A stretch of DNA of 54,564 nucleotides from Fimbriimonadales bacterium (GCA_026418055.1 JAOACB010000003.1:2789-57352), one strand, 5' to 3'. Counted from the first letter of the stretch, positions 1 to 8,498 are shown. The notes: generated from the letters alone by a model not told the origin. Made by a program: numbers and translations.

Positions 1-2037
1 TTGGCGCAGCTGCACATGGACGACGACACGCTCGTGGCCGCCCTGTTGCACGGCACCGTCGAAGACAGCCCGGGCAACGTCAACAAGGTGACTCCGCGCG
101 ACGTCGAGCGCGAGTTCGGCGCGACGGTACGAATGCTGGTGGAGGGCGTCACCAAGCTTGGGAAGGACTACCTCGCCGGCATGACGCCGACCCGGAGGCG
201 ACAGGCGGCCGTAACCCGCAGCGGCGAGAGCCTCCGCAAGATGCTCCTGGCGATGGCCCAGGACTTCCGGGTCATGGTGATCAAGCTCGCGGATCGCCTC
301 CACAACATGCAGACCTTGGAGGGAATCAAGAAGGCGGAACGGCGCACTCGCATCGCCTCGGAAACGCTGGAGATCTATGCGCCCCTCGCTGCGCGCCTGG
401 GAATCTGGCAGATCAAATGGCAGCTCGAAGATCTCGCCTTCAAGTACCTGCACCCGGAGGAGTTCCGCGAGATCACCGAGCTGGTCGCCAAGAGCCGGTC
501 CCAACGGGAGAGGGAGGTCAACGACGCCATCGTGCTGCTCAAGGAGGAGCTGACCAAGGCAGGGCTGAGGGACATCGAGGTCACCGGACGCCCGAAGCAC
601 CTGTACAGCATCTTCAACAAGATGGTGAAGCAGGGCTTGCGGTTCGAGGAGATCTACGACCTGTTGGCGATCCGCGTGATCGTGCAGAACAAGGACGACT
701 GCTATCGCAGCCTCGGAGTGGTGCACGCCCTCTGGAAGCCGGTTCAGGGGTTCTTTTACGACTACATCTCCAAGCCCAAGCCCAACGGCTACCAGAGCCT
801 GCACACGAAGGTCGTGGGACCGAACGGCGATCCTCTGGAGGTGCAGATCCGCACTCGGGAGATGCACGAAATCGCGGAGTTCGGCGTGGCCGCGCACTGG
901 GCTTACAAGGAGGGCCACTTCTCGCCAGAGGAGACCGCGAGACTGGGCAAGCTCCGCGAGCAACTCGTCGACTGGTCGATGGAGAACAGGGGAGGCACCG
1001 ACTTCATGCGTTCCCTCTCCACGGACCTTTTCTCCGAACAGGTGTTCGTCTTCACGCCCAACGGAGACGTCATCGACCTCCCGAAAGACTCCACCCCGGT
1101 GGACGTCGCGTTTCGGGTGCACACCGAGATCGGACTGACGACCGTTGGCGCCAGAGTCAACGGGATCTTGGTTCCGCTGAACACCAAGTTGCAGAACGGC
1201 GACGTCGTCGAGATCATCACGAGGTCCAACGCTCAGCCGAGCTTGGACTGGATCGAGTTCGTTCGCTCGGCTCACGCCCGCAGCAAGCTCCGCAGCTACT
1301 TCCGCAAGCTCAACAAAGCCCAGGACGCGGCCAGAGGCAGGGAGTTGCTGGAGAGGGAACTCCGCAGCATGGGCTTGGAGGCTCGCGAGTATCTGGGAGA
1401 GGAGAAGCTCGAGGCGCTCGCCGGACAGTACGAGGGATGCGAGAACGCCACGGACCTGCTCGCCAAGATCGGAGCCGGGTTGCTCTCGGTGCACAGCGCC
1501 GTGAACCGCCTGCGGGGAGCCTTGGCGGAACCGGCGAAGGTGGATCAGATCCAGACCTCCCGCACGAAGGAGGGCAAGCTCGTGCTCGCCACGGGGGGCG
1601 TGGACCACGTGATGCTCCGCAGGGGCCGATGCTGCGACCCGATTCCGGGCGACGACGTCGTGGGCTACATCAGCCGCGGGCGCGGCATCGTGATCCATCG
1701 GTGCAGCTGTCCGAACGCGCAACACTTCCAAGAAGCCGAGCCGGACCGGTTGATGCCGCTCGAATGGCCGGTGACCGGGGACCACTTCGGCGTGATGCTC
1801 CGGATCGTCGCCGTGAACCGTCCAGGGTTGCTGATGGACATCAGCACGATCTTCGGTGAGTCGAAGACCAACGTTTCCGGCGCGAGGGTTCGAACGCGGT
1901 CGAACAACACGGCGGAGCTCGAGATCACGATCGACGTCACCGGCACGGAGCATCTCACGACGATGATCACGCGCGTCAGCCAGTGTTCGGACGTCATCAG
2001 CGTTCTACGGGCGATGGGGAGGACCTCCGAAAAGTGA
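1..2037 (+). CDS. rel: Rel/SpoT-family (p)ppGpp synthetase/hydrolase, 5' truncated
   Basis: Makes, and classically also degrades, the stringent-response alarmone (p)ppGpp. The window cuts off the N-terminus, including the first HD-domain metal ligands; 678 residues remain. Visible order: rest of the HD hydrolase domain (to about 120), synthetase domain (about 185-310, with GRPKHLYSIF, DLLAIRVIV, NGYQSLHT and EVQIRT), TGS domain (about 345-410), helical region, Cys-rich zinc-finger segment (RCCDP...HRCSC, about 540-570) and C-terminal ACT domain (about 595-670). Two odd points: the hydrolase HD motif reads H17-G18, although E21-D22 and the downstream ADRLHN are kept; and the RXKD/EXDD loop reads F251-F-Y-D254. 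Synthetase residues otherwise look intact, so a synthetase-biased enzyme is my inference. The stop overlaps the dtd start (GTGA). Confidence 0.95.
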   Translation: MAQLHMDDDTLVAALLHGTVEDSPGNVNKVTPRDVEREFGATVRMLVEGVTKLGKDYLAGMTPTRRRQAAVTRSGESLRKMLLAMAQDFRVMVIKLADRLHNMQTLEGIKKAERRTRIASETLEIYAPLAARLGIWQIKWQLEDLAFKYLHPEEFREITELVAKSRSQREREVNDAIVLLKEELTKAGLRDIEVTGRPKHLYSIFNKMVKQGLRFEEIYDLLAIRVIVQNKDDCYRSLGVVHALWKPVQGFFYDYISKPKPNGYQSLHTKVVGPNGDPLEVQIRTREMHEIAEFGVAAHWAYKEGHFSPEETARLGKLREQLVDWSMENRGGTDFMRSLSTDLFSEQVFVFTPNGDVIDLPKDSTPVDVAFRVHTEIGLTTVGARVNGILVPLNTKLQNGDVVEIITRSNAQPSLDWIEFVRSAHARSKLRSYFRKLNKAQDAARGRELLERELRSMGLEAREYLGEEKLEALAGQYEGCENATDLLAKIGAGLLSVHSAVNRLRGALAEPAKVDQIQTSRTKEGKLVLATGGVDHVMLRRGRCCDPIPGDDVVGYISRGRGIVIHRCSCPNAQHFQEAEPDRLMPLEWPVTGDHFGVMLRIVAVNRPGLLMDISTIFGESKTNVSGARVRTRSNNTAELEITIDVTGTEHLTTMITRVSQCSDVISVLRAMGRTSEK

Positions 2038-2549
2038 GGGCCGTGGTGCAGCGCGTCGACCGGGCCGAGGTGTGGGTCGATGGCAAGGTGGTTGGCAGGT
2101 GCGGCAAGGGCTTGCTCGCTCTGGTGGCGGCTCACCGGGACGACGGCCCGAACGAGGCGGCCAAGATGGCCGATCGCCTGTGGGGGTTGCGCATCTTCAA
2201 CGACGAGGACGGTCGGATCAACGTCGCTCTGAAGGACCTCCCGGACTCCGGCGAGGCCAAGGTCCTGGCTGTGTCGAACTTCACCGTGTACGGGGACACC
2301 GCGCGGAATCGGAGACCCAGCTTCTCCGAATCCGCCCCCTTCGAGCGAGGCAGGGAGCTCTTCGACCGGATGGTCGAGGAGCTTCGGAGGCTCGGATGCC
2401 GGGTGGAGACGGGGGTGTTCGGAGCCCACATGGAGGTGCAAGCGGCCTGCAACGGCCCTGTCACCGTGATCGTGGACGTTCCGCCAACGGCCGGCGCGAG
2501 AGGCGCCTCCGAAACGGGGGCTGGGAACCGGCGTCAAACCGATGGATGA
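2034..2549 (+). CDS. dtd: D-aminoacyl-tRNA deacylase
   Basis: Hydrolyses D-amino acids (and glycine from tRNA-Ala) wrongly attached to tRNA. Start chosen at the GTG whose GTGA overlaps the rel stop, because the protein then begins VRAVVQRVDRAEVWVDGKVVG as the family does. The active-site strand reads SNFTVYGDT where most members have SQFTLYAD, so the usual Gln of the SQxxT motif is Asn. The Gly-cis-Pro motif (NGPVT) is present near residue 140. At 171 residues it is longer than the usual 145-150, with a Gly/Arg-rich tail. The rel-dtd order is common in bacteria. The end overlaps the region upstream of the sigma factor gene. Confidence 0.93.
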   Translation: MRAVVQRVDRAEVWVDGKVVGRCGKGLLALVAAHRDDGPNEAAKMADRLWGLRIFNDEDGRINVALKDLPDSGEAKVLAVSNFTVYGDTARNRRPSFSESAPFERGRELFDRMVEELRRLGCRVETGVFGAHMEVQAACNGPVTVIVDVPPTAGARGASETGAGNRRQTDG

Positions 2550-2571
2550 TCGCGAAGCCAAGGAGGACAAG

Positions 2572-3186
2572 GTGAACGCGGCCAGCCTGGTCGGGAACGT
2601 GGCCCATTCCGGATCGATGGATTCCGACGAGGCGTTGGTGCGTCAGGCCCGCGAAGGCGATTTCGGTGCGTTCGAACGCCTTTTCGAGAGACACCGCGTG
2701 ATGGTCTACCGAATCGCCTACCGCATGACGGGCAGGAAGGACGACGCGGAGGATCTGACGCAGGACGCCTTCCTCAAGGCCTACCAGAATCTGCACCGGT
2801 ATAGGGACGAGGCCCGCTTCACCACTTGGCTCGTGCGGATCGTCACCAACTTGGCCACCGACCGGGCCCGCATGGCCAACCGCAGGCATTCTCTCGAGCA
2901 GCAGGAAGCCACGGGTGCGCTGGATTGGATGACCGTGGGAAACGCCCAGGAGGATCCAGCCGAGAATTTGGAGAGGGAGCGCGTGGGCAGGTTGATCCGG
3001 ATCGCGTTGGCCGAGCTGCCGCCGCACCATCGCACGATGATCGTTCTGCGGGACCTCGAGGAGAAGGACTATCAGGAGATCTCGCAGATCGTGGGAACCA
3101 CGGTCGGCGGCGTCAAGCTGCGGGTACTCCGAGCGAGGCGGGCTCTCCGGGACAAGGTCGCCGAGCTGATGAAGAGGACGCCATGA
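2572..3186 (+). CDS. ECF-type RNA polymerase sigma factor (RpoE-like)
   Basis: Alternative sigma factor of about 204 residues. Region 2 runs from about residue 17 (DEALVRQAREGDFGAFERLF) through the DAEDLTQDAFLKAYQ core-binding segment and FTTWLVRIVTNLATDRAR; region 4 (about 140-195) ends with a helix-turn-helix of the type YQEISQIVGTTVGGVKLRV. I chose the GTG at 2572 because a strong AAGGAGG lies at 2560-2566, five bases upstream. An in-frame ATG at 2542 and an ATG at 2617 (MDSDEALV) are alternatives. The stop shares ATGA with the next gene, a single-pass membrane protein, a typical sigma/anti-sigma arrangement. The promoter class recognised cannot be told from this window. Confidence 0.93.
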   Translation: MNAASLVGNVAHSGSMDSDEALVRQAREGDFGAFERLFERHRVMVYRIAYRMTGRKDDAEDLTQDAFLKAYQNLHRYRDEARFTTWLVRIVTNLATDRARMANRRHSLEQQEATGALDWMTVGNAQEDPAENLERERVGRLIRIALAELPPHHRTMIVLRDLEEKDYQEISQIVGTTVGGVKLRVLRARRALRDKVAELMKRTP

Positions 3187-3854
3187 TCGGACGATGGTTG
3201 CGTGAGCGGCGGGAGGAGCCCGCATGGGGCTCCGATGAGATCGGCAGGGTCGTGAAAATGGGCCTCGATTCCTTGAGGGCCGAAAGCCTGAGCCCGCAGA
3301 CCGGAATCGAGCATCTCAGGCGGCGCATCCTCGCCGAAAGCCTTCGCGGCGCCCCACGAACCCCCTGGGCTTGGAGCGTTCCCGCGGCGGCTTCGCTGTT
3401 CCTGCTGGCCTATTGGCTCGCTGGCAGCGTTCGATCCTCGCAGCCCGTGCCCGTCCTGGAACGTCCGGTCGCCTCGGCTCCGAACGAGCCGCTCGGCATC
3501 GCTGGACCCGAAGAGGTCCCGAGGTTCCCGGAGAGCGCGACGCATGTGCGGCCAGACCGGGCTGTGCAGTTCGCCGCGGTGGCCCGAGCCGATCGTGAGG
3601 AACGCCGGGGGCCGACCAACTTGGTCTCGGTCGAAGAGTCGGCTCTGGTCCGTTCCGACGCCGCCGCCTTGGCCGCGCAGGCAGCGCAGGAGGGCCCTGC
3701 GCTCATCCAGGAGGAGCAGGCCGCCCTCTCCGCGCAGACCGAAGACGGGGACGAGGAGCAGATCGTGCTGATCAACAACACCGAGGACACGGAGACCGGC
3801 GCGGCGGCCGCCGTCGAGTTGGAGACCTCAGCGAATGTTCTGGTGGGCGGATAA
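3183..3854 (+). CDS. Single-pass membrane protein, candidate anti-sigma factor
   Basis: 223 residues, with the start codon overlapping the sigma-factor stop (ATGA). Residues 1-60 are charged and predicted cytoplasmic, about 62-82 form one hydrophobic helix (WAWSVPAAASLFLLAYWLAG), and the remaining 140 residues are Ala/Glu-rich, low in hydrophobics and probably outside the membrane. I see no zinc-binding anti-sigma (ZAS) HxxxCxxC motif, so assignment as the anti-sigma factor rests on position and topology only. The 3' end overlaps the start of the HtrA-like gene by 20 bp. Sigma, membrane regulator and HtrA-like protein together resemble RpoE-RseA-DegS or AlgU-MucA-MucD modules (established knowledge), but homology is not shown. 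Confidence 0.75.
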   Translation: MIGRWLRERREEPAWGSDEIGRVVKMGLDSLRAESLSPQTGIEHLRRRILAESLRGAPRTPWAWSVPAAASLFLLAYWLAGSVRSSQPVPVLERPVASAPNEPLGIAGPEEVPRFPESATHVRPDRAVQFAAVARADREERRGPTNLVSVEESALVRSDAAALAAQAAQEGPALIQEEQAALSAQTEDGDEEQIVLINNTEDTETGAAAAVELETSANVLVGG

Positions 3855-4818
3855 ACTGACCTTGGCGGCAATTCTGCTCGCTCCGGTCGGCCAGGACGCG
3901 ACCTTGGAGCGGGTTTACCGCGACGTCCAGCCCTCGGTGGCCTACGTCTTGGAGAACGATCGCCGCGTCGGGGTGTTGGCCCTGATCGACGAGCAAGGAA
4001 CCTTCGTGGGGCATTCGCGCCTAGCCGGGGGTCTGGAGATCGAGGCCATTCTCGCGGATGGCCGAAGGTTGAGGCTGCGCTTCAAGGCGGACGACGGCGT
4101 GACTGGGTTGGCGGCTTGGGTGTCTTCGCGAGGACCGATCCCTGGCATGCGGCCGATGGCGCTCGCGCGCCAGAATCTCGCCCCAGGGGCCATTCTCGTC
4201 GGTCTGGTACCGTCCGGGCCGTTCCGCGCGCAACTGGCGTCTGCCGATCGCGTCGGCGTCGTCGGCGCTGGCCGACAGGTGGTCGAACTCTCGGAGATTT
4301 GGTTCGAGCCGCCCTCTACCGAGCCGATAGCAGGGGCATTGCTCATCACTACGGGCGGCCAGCTGTTCGGCATCCTGGGAGCAACGCTCTCCCCGCAATC
4401 GCAGGGAAGCTCCCTCGGAGCCATTGCAAGAGGAATAGGACCCAAGTCCGATCCCCCCGCCCGTTTGGGCCCCACCAAGCTGTTGGTGGCGTTCGCCGTG
4501 GGCAGAGAGCCGCTTCGAACGGCCGTCGACGGACTTGCGTCGCCCTTGGGTCGGGTGGAACGGCCCGCCTTGGGGGTGCTCTGCAGGGACGAACCATCGG
4601 GGGGAGCCTTGGTGGAAGGCGTCAGACCAGGCTCGGCGGCGGAGCAGGCTGGGCTGAAGCCGGGAGACGTGATCCTGCAGATCGGCGATCTGCCGGTGAG
4701 AAACCAAATCGGATTCGCTCGCGCGATCTCCTCGCTCCGAGTCGGAGACCGCGTCAAGATCAGGATCCGCCGAGGATCCGTGGTCACCGACCTGTGGGCG
4801 ACCTTGGAGCGGAACTAG
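3835..4818 (+). CDS. HtrA-like PDZ protein lacking the serine-protease triad
   Basis: 327 residues with a short hydrophobic N-terminus (about 7-18), so probably exported or anchored. Residues 25-200 follow the HtrA/DegS fold pattern, but all three catalytic positions look lost. The usual TNAHVV reads GHSRLA (59-64), the usual DLAVLK reads GLAAWV (91-96), and the usual GNSGGP reads EPIAGA (163-168) ahead of a preserved GGQLFGI strand. A convincing PDZ domain covers about 244-325 (LGVLC, GALVEGVRPGSAAEQAGLKPGDVILQIGD). It therefore looks like a peptide-binding pseudoprotease, possibly the stress sensor of the upstream sigma/membrane pair (inference). It overlaps the preceding gene by 20 bp and converges on recJ with a 4-bp stop-codon overlap. 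Confidence 0.82.
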   Translation: MFWWADKLTLAAILLAPVGQDATLERVYRDVQPSVAYVLENDRRVGVLALIDEQGTFVGHSRLAGGLEIEAILADGRRLRLRFKADDGVTGLAAWVSSRGPIPGMRPMALARQNLAPGAILVGLVPSGPFRAQLASADRVGVVGAGRQVVELSEIWFEPPSTEPIAGALLITTGGQLFGILGATLSPQSQGSSLGAIARGIGPKSDPPARLGPTKLLVAFAVGREPLRTAVDGLASPLGRVERPALGVLCRDEPSGGALVEGVRPGSAAEQAGLKPGDVILQIGDLPVRNQIGFARAISSLRVGDRVKIRIRRGSVVTDLWATLERN

Positions 4819-6530
4819 TCCGAGGGCTTGGTGTCGACCACCTTGAGGTTTAGGCTCGTCCTGCCGTTAAACCGGTTCACCTCCGGCAGGAAAACAACGT
4901 CGTAGGGCTCGTCCAGCGAGGCTTGGCGCCAGGCTTCCGCATCGTTGAAGCTCACCGCCCGCACCACCCTTCCATCCTCGGCGATCAGATCTAGAACAAC
5001 CGCGTTCGGGGACCGCGTGGCGGTCACCCGGGAGACACCGACCCTGCGGGCGACGAACGTCGGCCGGCTGTTGCCGACTCCCGTAGGCTCGAGCTGCTCG
5101 AGGGCCTCCGCCGCCTCAAGGTCGACATCCCGCAGCGAGACCTCGGCTACGGCCTCCACGGTCGGCACCAGGTCGTCCGCCGACAGGATTTGCGAGGCGT
5201 AAGCCAGCAACGCCTCTTTGGCCTGCTGCAACATCGAGGGATCCACGCTGAACCCTGCCGCCAGGGCGTGGCCGCCACCCCGAAGCAACGGCTCGTGGGC
5301 TCGAATCGCCTCCGCGAGGTGGAAACCGGGAACCGACCGGGCGGAGAACTTGAACCTGCCGTCGCCGTCCAGCGTCCCGACGCACGCCGGCCTCCAGTAT
5401 CGCTCCCGCAGTTTGCCGGCGATCAGGCCGATCACGCCTCCGTTCCAAGCTGGATCCTCCAGCATCAGCAGGGGGAGATCCTCCCACCTCTGCGCTTCGA
5501 TCCTGGCCACCGCCTCCTCGACGGCCCGATTCTGCAACCGCTGCCTCTCGGCGTTCAACCGGTCGACCTCCTCGGCGAGCGCCCGCGCCTGATCCATGGC
5601 TTCGCTCTGCAACAGCCGCAGCGCCAGAATCGCGTCGTCGATGCGCCCGGCCGCGTTGATGCGCGGCCCCAGCCGGTAGCCCACGTCGTGGCTCGTGAGA
5701 GGCCTTTTGTCCAGCAGACCGCATTTCTCCAAGAGCGCCCTCAAGCCGACCCAGGGCGTTCGCTCCAAGCGCTGCAAACCGTGCTTGGCCAGGATGCGGT
5801 TCTCGCCAACGAGCGGCATCACGTCCGCCACGGTGGCGAGCGCTGCGAGGTCCAGATACCGCCTCCGGAACTTGTCGATCGGCCATCCGATCTCGCGGGT
5901 GATCCCCTCGCAGAACCGGAAGGCCACGCCGCATCCGCACAGGTCCGCGAAAGGGTACCGAGAGTCGCCGCGGTGAGGGTTGATCACAGCGTCGGCCTCG
6001 GGAAAAGCCTCCGGCACATGGTGGTGATCCGTGACCACCACAGCCATGCCGGCCTCCTTGGCCGCCCTCACCTGCTCGTGCGCCGAGATGCCGCAATCTC
6101 CCGTGACGAACAGCTTGGCGCCTCTGTCGACGGCTTCGGCGATGATGCTCAGGTGGATGCCATACCCCTCCCGCTCGCGATGGGGAACGTGGACGTGGAC
6201 GTCGCACCCGATCTTCTTGAGAAAATGCCCTAGGAGGGTTGCAGTGCAGACACCGTCCACGTCGTAGTCGCCGTGCACGAAGATTCTGTCCCCACGCTCC
6301 CGCGCAGCCAGAATCAGCGACAGACCCCGGTGGAAGTCGGGGAGCAGCGCGGGATCGCCCAAGTCGTCCAGGGAAGGGTTGAGAAACCTGGCCGCCTCAC
6401 AGGGCTCGGAATAGCCCCGAGCGACCAGCACCACGGCCAACAGCCGGTGGATGCCGAGAGCATCGGCCAGCAGGCGCTCCGCCGCCGGGTCGCGAGGGCC
6501 CACGATCCACCGGCTGCGAGCAGGAGCCAT
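4815..6530 (-). CDS. recJ: Single-stranded-DNA-specific exonuclease RecJ
   Basis: 5'-3' ssDNA exonuclease used in recombinational and mismatch repair. 571 residues, full length for the family. DHH-family motifs are intact: GDYDVDG at 87-93, GDCGIS near 144, DHHH at 168-171 and NPHR near 184; the DHHA1 region carries the GGHALAAGF motif near residue 415, followed by the C-terminal OB-like domain. It lies 7 bp downstream of nusG and is presumably the last gene of a secE-nusG-recJ transcript. That is unusual, since nusG is normally followed by rplK/rplA. Its stop codon overlaps that of the HtrA-like gene coming from the other side. Confidence 0.96.
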   Translation of the reverse strand: MAPARSRWIVGPRDPAAERLLADALGIHRLLAVVLVARGYSEPCEAARFLNPSLDDLGDPALLPDFHRGLSLILAARERGDRIFVHGDYDVDGVCTATLLGHFLKKIGCDVHVHVPHREREGYGIHLSIIAEAVDRGAKLFVTGDCGISAHEQVRAAKEAGMAVVVTDHHHVPEAFPEADAVINPHRGDSRYPFADLCGCGVAFRFCEGITREIGWPIDKFRRRYLDLAALATVADVMPLVGENRILAKHGLQRLERTPWVGLRALLEKCGLLDKRPLTSHDVGYRLGPRINAAGRIDDAILALRLLQSEAMDQARALAEEVDRLNAERQRLQNRAVEEAVARIEAQRWEDLPLLMLEDPAWNGGVIGLIAGKLRERYWRPACVGTLDGDGRFKFSARSVPGFHLAEAIRAHEPLLRGGGHALAAGFSVDPSMLQQAKEALLAYASQILSADDLVPTVEAVAEVSLRDVDLEAAEALEQLEPTGVGNSRPTFVARRVGVSRVTATRSPNAVVLDLIAEDGRVVRAVSFNDAEAWRQASLDEPYDVVFLPEVNRFNGRTSLNLKVVDTKPSD

Positions 6531-6537
6531 CCCGGTC

Positions 6538-7071
6538 TCAGAGCTTCTCGACCTGGCTGAAGTCGACTTCGACGGGCGTCTCGCGCCCGAAGAGCGAGAT
6601 CAGCACCTTGAGCTTCTCGCGATCGGCGTTGACCTCCTCGATCTTGCCCGTGAGGTCTCCGAAGGGCCCCTCCACGACCCGGATCGTGTCCCCCTTGGCG
6701 AAAGCGACCTTGGGCGCCTCCTGGCTCTCCTGGAGGTTCTTGAGGATGCGCTGGACCTCGTACTCCTCCAGCGGCACCGGCTTGTTGCCGCTCTGGACGA
6801 AGCCCGTCACACCGCTCGTGGACTTGACGAGCTTGTACGTCTCGTCGGTCAGGTCCATATTGATGAGGATGTAGCCGGGGAAGACCTTGCGAGGCACCAC
6901 GACCCGCTTTCCCGCGCGGGTCGTCAGCTCCTGCTCCACCGGAATCAGGATCTCCTTGATGCCATCCTCGGTGTCCCAATAGCCCTCCACCTGGGCGCGG
7001 CGGGTGAGGACGTCCTTGACCTTGTTCTCGTGGCCGGCGATGGTGTGCACGGCGTACCAAGCTCTCGCCAT
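6538..7071 (-). CDS. nusG: Transcription termination/antitermination protein NusG
   Basis: Binds RNA polymerase as a processivity and pausing factor and can couple it to Rho or the ribosome. 177 residues: NGN domain at 1-115 (WYAVHTIAGHENKVK, FPGYILINMDL, the GVTGFV segment) and a C-terminal KOW domain (about 123-175: KGDTIRVVEGPFGDLTGKIEEV, then LFGRETPVEVDFSQVEKL). The start is ATG at 7071, one base after the secE stop, as in most bacteria. The usual ribosomal protein genes L11/L1 do not follow; recJ does. Confidence 0.97.
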   Translation of the reverse strand: MARAWYAVHTIAGHENKVKDVLTRRAQVEGYWDTEDGIKEILIPVEQELTTRAGKRVVVPRKVFPGYILINMDLTDETYKLVKSTSGVTGFVQSGNKPVPLEEYEVQRILKNLQESQEAPKVAFAKGDTIRVVEGPFGDLTGKIEEVNADREKLKVLISLFGRETPVEVDFSQVEKL

Positions 7072-7072
7072 T

Positions 7073-7312
7073 TCAGAATCCCTTCGTAAGCGCGTTGACG
7101 ACGAAGTCCCAGAGGTAGTTCAGCACCGTCAGGATCAGCACCACGATCCCGCAGACGGCAAGCACCACGCCGGTCAGACGGTTCGTCTCGGGCCGACTGG
7201 GCCAGTTCACCTTCTTCATCTCGCGGGAGACATCGTGGAAAAACCCTTTGAGGCCGCGCCTCATTTTGGGGAGCGGCACGTTGGAAGTTCTGGGTTGCGG
7301 CGTCTGCGACAT
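7073..7312 (-). CDS. secE: Protein translocase subunit SecE
   Basis: Essential small subunit of the SecYEG channel in the inner membrane. 79 residues: an amphipathic cytoplasmic segment with the family signature FFHDVSREMKKVNWPSRPE (about 24-42) followed by one transmembrane helix (about 46-68). It is of the short, single-TM type found outside Enterobacteria. A GAAGGA-like ribosome binding site precedes the start. It is directly followed by nusG. The usual upstream neighbours rpmG and tRNA-Trp are absent; an alcohol dehydrogenase gene lies 61 bp upstream on the same strand. Confidence 0.95.
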   Translation of the reverse strand: MSQTPQPRTSNVPLPKMRRGLKGFFHDVSREMKKVNWPSRPETNRLTGVVLAVCGIVVLILTVLNYLWDFVVNALTKGF

Positions 7313-7373
7313 AAAGTCCTTCGTGTTCGGAGTGCCCTGGGGGATGAACGAACTATACCCAACAACCGATCGT

Positions 7374-8462
7374 TCAGCCTAGTTCCAACCCCGTTGCGCC
7401 CTCCAGCACAACCTTGACCGCGCCGGAGCGGTCCTTGTTTTCGGCCACTTGGAAAGCCTCGACGGCCTGAACGAGAGGGAAACGGTGCGTGATCATCGGC
7501 TTGGGATCGACGGTGCCTTCGGAGAGCATCCGCACGGCCCATTCGTAGTCCTCCCACCCAAAGTTGCAGGAGCTGGTGAGGGTCCTTTCCCCGGCCAGCC
7601 ACTGGGTGGGCCAGGTTTGGGGCTCGTCGCGCACCGTCAGCGTGACCATCGTGCCGCCGCGCTCCAGCAGCGGCAGGTACACGCCGATCGGCGCTCCCAC
7701 CGTGTCGAGGATCGCATCGAACCTGCGTCCGTCGTTGGCCGCCAAGGCGCGGAAGGAGAGCTCGGCATCCGAGCCGATCACCGTCTCGTCCGCTCCCATC
7801 GCAATGGCGACCCGCAGGGCGGCATCCTGAAGATCGACCACCGTCACGCGGGATGCACCGAATCCGCGAGCCACGGGGACCGCTAGAGCACCCACCGGTC
7901 CCGCCCCGACGACGAGCAGCGAGAACCCTGGCCGGCGGATGGCACGGCGGACGGCGTGCACCGCCACGCCGAGCGGATCAAGAACGGAAGCCGCGAGGTT
8001 GTCCACGCTCTCCGGCAACTCCTGCAACCACGACGCGAGGATCGGCACGTACTCCGCCATTCCGCCGTAACAGTAGGGGCTGTCCGTCCAGCCGGCTCCA
8101 TGGCCGAGGTGCTGCGTGTTCGGGCACAGCTGCTCTCGTCCAGTCCGGCAGAACTCGCACGTCCCGCAGGTGCCGAAGGCGACCAAGGCCACTCGCTTGC
8201 CGACCCACTTCGGATCCACGTCGTCGGCCACGCGCTCCACGACGCCGGAAGCCTCGTGGCCAAGAATGATGTTGCTCGGGTTGGGGCGCTTTTCCCCTAG
8301 GGTCTGCTTGGCCCACGGGTTGTCCCCGCGCAGGTAACGCACGTCGCTGCCACAGATCCCGCAGTGCGTCATCCTCACGACGGCGTGCCCCGGCGGGCAG
8401 GAGGGTTGCGGAACGTCCAGCAACGCCAAGTCTCCCGGACCGCGCAACACCACGGCTTTCAT
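7374..8462 (-). CDS. Zinc-dependent medium-chain alcohol/polyol dehydrogenase
   Basis: MDR-superfamily NAD(P)-dependent dehydrogenase, 362 residues. The catalytic-zinc region reads HCGICGSD (33-40) with GHEASGVVE following near 69. The structural zinc site has four cysteines in CGTCEFCRTGREQLC. The Rossmann motif is VVGAGPVGALAVP (about 185). The closest recognisable groups are threonine, sorbitol or glucose dehydrogenase-like MDRs; the substrate cannot be fixed from sequence. It sits between the beta-CASP protein and secE on the minus strand, with no obvious functional link to either. Confidence 0.88.
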   Translation of the reverse strand: MKAVVLRGPGDLALLDVPQPSCPPGHAVVRMTHCGICGSDVRYLRGDNPWAKQTLGEKRPNPSNIILGHEASGVVERVADDVDPKWVGKRVALVAFGTCGTCEFCRTGREQLCPNTQHLGHGAGWTDSPYCYGGMAEYVPILASWLQELPESVDNLAASVLDPLGVAVHAVRRAIRRPGFSLLVVGAGPVGALAVPVARGFGASRVTVVDLQDAALRVAIAMGADETVIGSDAELSFRALAANDGRRFDAILDTVGAPIGVYLPLLERGGTMVTLTVRDEPQTWPTQWLAGERTLTSSCNFGWEDYEWAVRMLSEGTVDPKPMITHRFPLVQAVEAFQVAENKDRSGAVKVVLEGATGLELG

Positions 8463-8498
8463 GCCGCTACCCTTACCCCAAAAGCCCGCAGCGTCGGT

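Noticed and set aside
417-1859. 480-codon ORF inside rel (+ frame 3)
   Set aside because: Arg/Gly-rich shadow of the real Rel reading frame; no family features.
2034-2036. dtd starting upstream at 1983
   Set aside because: The upstream 17 codons overlap rel and have no similarity; GTG 2034 gives the family N-terminus.
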